From contig CALKHM010000322.1 in the NCBI GenBank assembly GCA_937988695.1, positions 1 through 8,350 on the forward strand: a stretch of DNA of 8,350 nucleotides, read 5' to 3'. A program made the translations under genes and the position numbers. The notes beneath the pieces are model-generated. The model was not told the origin of the DNA and searched no databases. It saw only the letters and a program-made list of their open reading frames with translations. Each line of letters begins with the position of its first letter. The stretch's first letter is position 1. Of this stretch, positions 6,467 through 8,350 are shown piece after piece. This DNA is from an uncultured Microbacterium sp. (lineage in GTDB: Bacteria; Actinomycetota; Actinomycetes; Actinomycetales; Microbacteriaceae).

Positions 6467-7486
6467 CTACACCTGGGCGAAGCGGTCCGTGGCCTCGCGC
6501 AGCGCGCGGGCGATCCCCGGCTCGCTGGCGGAGTGGCCGGCATCGGGCACGACCACGAGCTCGGCCTCGGGCCACGCCCGCTGCAGCTCCCACGCCGTCA
6601 TGATCGGCGTGCACACGCCGTAACGGCCCTGGACGATGACGGCCGGGATGTCGCGCAGCGCCCCCGCCTCGTCGATGAGCTGCCCCTCGCGGAACCAGCC
6701 GCCATGCATGAAGTAGTGGTTCTCGATGCGGGCGAACGCCACGGCGTGCGACGGCTCCACGGCATCGGCCACGCGCTCGTCGTCGGGCAGCAGCGACACC
6801 GTCTCGGCCTCCCAGCGCGACCACGCCACCGCTGCCGGCACGTGCACGGCCGGGTCGGGATCGCTCAGTCGCCGGTGGTACGCCTCGATCATGCGTGATC
6901 GCTCGAGCACCGGGATGGGGGCGATGAACTCCTCCCACTTGTCGGGGAACAGCGCCGAGGCCCCGCCCTCATAGAACCATTCCAGCTCATGCCGGCGCAG
7001 CGTGAAGATGCCGCGCAGCACGAGCTCGGACACCGACCCGGGGTGCGTCTGCGCATACGCGAGGGCCAGCGCGCTTCCCCACGAGCCGCCGAAGACCTGC
7101 CACTGCTCGATGCCGAGATTGCGTCGCAGCAGTTCGAGGTCGGCCACGAGATGCCAGGTGGTGTTGTGGCGCAGGTCGGCGCCCGGCTCGGACACGTGCG
7201 GCGTGGACCTCCCGCATCCGCGCTGGTCCAGCAGCACGATGCGATACCGCTGCGGATCGAAGAAGCGCCGGTGCCAGGCCGCCGTGCCGCTGCCCGGGCC
7301 GCCGTGCAGGAAGACGACGGGCCTTCCTTCGGGGTTGCCGCTCTGCTCCCAGTACACCCGGTGGCCGTCGCCGACCAGCAGCATCCCGCTGTCGTACGGT
7401 TCGATGTCGGCATACAAGACGGCGTCCAGGCGCGTCGGACCGCTCACTGTCTCCCCCCGACGTTCGGCGTTGTCGTGGAACGTCAT
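6467..7486 (-). CDS. pip: Proline iminopeptidase-like alpha/beta hydrolase with catalytic Asp replaced by Gly
   Basis: A 339-residue alpha/beta hydrolase matching proline iminopeptidase (family S33), a cytosolic enzyme that releases N-terminal proline from peptides. Visible motifs are YDSGMLLVGDGHRVYWEQSG (31-50), the oxyanion motif HGGPG (61-65), DQRGCGRS (87-94), the nucleophile Ser135 in GGSWGS, RGIFTLRR (158-165), FARIENHYF (251-259) and the catalytic His318 in DAGHS. The family's GRYD motif reads GRYG here: Gly290 (codon GGC, 6619-6617) replaces the acid. Ser135-290 is 155 residues and 290-His318 is 28, the same spacings I recall for Ser113-Asp268-His296 of the Serratia enzyme, so no gap explains it. 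Activity may be lost or altered, or the base may be an error. The start is uncertain: ATG 7486 fits a leaderless transcript; GTG 7447, behind a GGGGGGAG run, gives 326 residues, nearer the usual ~315. It converges with mdh and diverges from the antiporter. Confidence 0.88.
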   Translation of the reverse strand: MTFHDNAERRGETVSGPTRLDAVLYADIEPYDSGMLLVGDGHRVYWEQSGNPEGRPVVFLHGGPGSGTAAWHRRFFDPQRYRIVLLDQRGCGRSTPHVSEPGADLRHNTTWHLVADLELLRRNLGIEQWQVFGGSWGSALALAYAQTHPGSVSELVLRGIFTLRRHELEWFYEGGASALFPDKWEEFIAPIPVLERSRMIEAYHRRLSDPDPAVHVPAAVAWSRWEAETVSLLPDDERVADAVEPSHAVAFARIENHYFMHGGWFREGQLIDEAGALRDIPAVIVQGRYGVCTPIMTAWELQRAWPEAELVVVPDAGHSASEPGIARALREATDRFAQV

Positions 7487-7490
7487 GCGC

Positions 7491-7498
7491 TAACGTTA
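7491..7498. promoter_or_regulatory. Symmetric -10 element TAACGTTA between pip and the antiporter gene
   Basis: On the minus strand TAACGT occupies 7498-7493, and six bases separate it from the pip ATG at 7486, the same leaderless geometry as before the MFS and mdh genes. The 8-bp palindrome also gives TAACGT on the plus strand (7491-7496), predicting a start near 7503 toward the antiporter with a leader of about 127 bases. The divergent use is inferred. Confidence 0.45.
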
Positions 7499-7617
7499 TC
7501 GCGGGCGCACCGTCGGGGCGAGGATGCCGCTACCCGCATATGCGAAGAAGCAGGTATTCCGCACCGCCGTCTGCACGGTTGCGACTCCGACGTGCCCGGC
7601 TTCCTGCACCACCACCG

Positions 7618-7624
7618 CGAGGAG
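7618..7624 (+). promoter_or_regulatory. Shine-Dalgarno CGAGGAG for the antiporter gene
   Basis: AGGAG (7620-7624) lies five bases before the ATG at 7630, which decides this start. The spacer from 7499 to 7617 holds a 10-bp palindrome CGCATATGCG (7535-7544), but no recognizable riboswitch or small gene. Confidence 0.7.
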
Positions 7625-7629
7625 TGCCG

Positions 7630-8350
7630 ATGGAACCGCTGCTGCTCGGTCTGCTCGTCGCGATCGGCGGGATCATCCTCATCGTCGTGATCAACACGCT
7701 CGCGCAACGGCTGGGCGTGGCAGGTCCCCTGCTGCTGGTGGCGGTAGGCCTCGTCATCTCGCTGCTGCCGTTCCTGCACATCCCGGAGATCCCGCCGGAA
7801 TGGATCCTCGTCGGAGTGCTGCCGCCGCTGCTGTATTCCGCGGCGGTCAACCTGCCGGCGATCGAGTTCCGCCGTGATTTCGGGCCGATCTCCGGGCTCG
7901 CCGTGGTGCTCGTGCTGGTCAGCGCCCTCGTGCTCGGGCTGTTCTTCTGGTGGGTCATCCCGAGCGTCACCCTGCCGGTGGGCATCGCGCTGGGCGCGAT
8001 CCTGTCGCCGACGGATGCCGTGGCCACATCGATCGTGAGACGTCTGGGAATCTCGCCCCGCGTCGTGACGATGCTCGAGGGCGAGAGCCTACTCAACGAC
8101 GCGACGGCGCTGGTGCTGCTGCGCACGGCCGTGGCAGCCATCGCCGCGGGGTTCTCGGCCTGGGGCGCGATCGGCGCGTTCGTGTGGGGCGTGGTCATCG
8201 CCATCGTGGTCGGGGCGGCGACCGGCTGGATCGTGCTCCGGCTGCGCGAATGGATCGGCGGTGCGGCCGCGAACACCGCCATCAGCTTCTGCGCGCCGTT
8301 CCTCGCGTACCTTCCCACCGAGCACCTGGGGGGCTCAGGGCTCGTGGCGG
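7630..8350 (+). CDS. Na+/H+ antiporter of the CPA1 (NhaP/NHE) family, 3' end outside the window
   Basis: The first 240 codons of an integral membrane cation/proton exchanger that probably expels sodium for protons in pH and salt homeostasis. The frame is open to the right edge. The visible part is almost entirely hydrophobic, with about seven membrane segments. It carries the two ion-binding motifs of the family: SPTDAVA (126-132, Asp129) and EGESLLNDATALV (150-162, with the Asn156-Asp157 pair). LPPLLYSAA (64-72) is the usual early-helix motif. The ATG at 7630 is supported by a well-spaced ribosome site and by the N-terminal helix starting right after it. The whole protein would normally be about 500-600 residues; the missing part would show whether a cytosolic regulatory domain is present. 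It is divergent from pip and may share its control region. Ion specificity (Na+ versus K+) cannot be told from this part. Confidence 0.9.
   Translation, partial: MEPLLLGLLVAIGGIILIVVINTLAQRLGVAGPLLLVAVGLVISLLPFLHIPEIPPEWILVGVLPPLLYSAAVNLPAIEFRRDFGPISGLAVVLVLVSALVLGLFFWWVIPSVTLPVGIALGAILSPTDAVATSIVRRLGISPRVVTMLEGESLLNDATALVLLRTAVAAIAAGFSAWGAIGAFVWGVVIAIVVGAATGWIVLRLREWIGGAAANTAISFCAPFLAYLPTEHLGGSGLVA

Noticed and set aside
7499..7617. Riboswitch or other structured RNA before the antiporter
   Set aside because: Only a short CGCATATGCG palindrome is visible; no known riboswitch core could be recognized by eye.
7524..7877. Plus-strand open frame overlapping the antiporter start
   Set aside because: It is out of frame with the antiporter, lacks a ribosome site, and becomes Arg/Ala-rich shadow sequence after 7630.

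Overview
The window looks like chromosomal DNA of a high-GC actinobacterium. The best fit is Microbacteriaceae, perhaps Microbacterium. The basis is the very high GC content, frequent GGATGC/GCATCC words, TAnnnT -10 boxes placed to give leaderless transcripts, and a GGTCGTT...AACGACC intergenic palindrome of a kind I recall from that family. The genus is an inference. Six protein genes are supported: five complete and one cut by the right edge.

Left region (1-5009, all + strand): a perfect palindrome (27-50) lies upstream of a GPH-type MFS transporter (111-1541). A 73-bp gap holds a promoter overlaid by a perfect 23-bp dyad plus a third copy of its half-site. This promoter drives a two-gene operon: a long aldehyde dehydrogenase (1615-3411) and, by a 4-bp ATGA overlap, a GMC flavoprotein alcohol dehydrogenase (3408-5009). 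Together they read as uptake of a small organic substrate, oxidation of an alcohol to an aldehyde, then oxidation to an acid. The substrate is unknown, and no regulator gene lies inside the window.

Middle region (5010-6466): a 226-bp spacer built largely of degenerate copies of an intergenic palindrome in a higher-order 51-bp arrangement, then NAD-dependent malate dehydrogenase (5236-6252), then a convergent spacer with two hairpins and three exact copies of a 16-bp unit. Malate dehydrogenase seems to have its own leaderless promoter, so it is probably not part of the oxidation operon.

Right region: a proline iminopeptidase on the minus strand (6467-7486) and, divergently, the first 240 codons of a CPA1-type sodium/proton antiporter (7630 onward). 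The iminopeptidase has Gly290 exactly where the catalytic Asp of the family belongs; the Ser-to-Asp and Asp-to-His spacings match those I recall for the Serratia enzyme. A palindromic TAACGTTA between the two genes can act as a -10 box in both directions.

I found no tRNA, rRNA, CRISPR array, insertion sequence or phage gene. The genes belong to known families. The most unusual points are the Asp-to-Gly change in the iminopeptidase, the repeat architecture before mdh, the triple half-site operator, and three leaderless-type promoters with the same 6-nt gap to the start codon.
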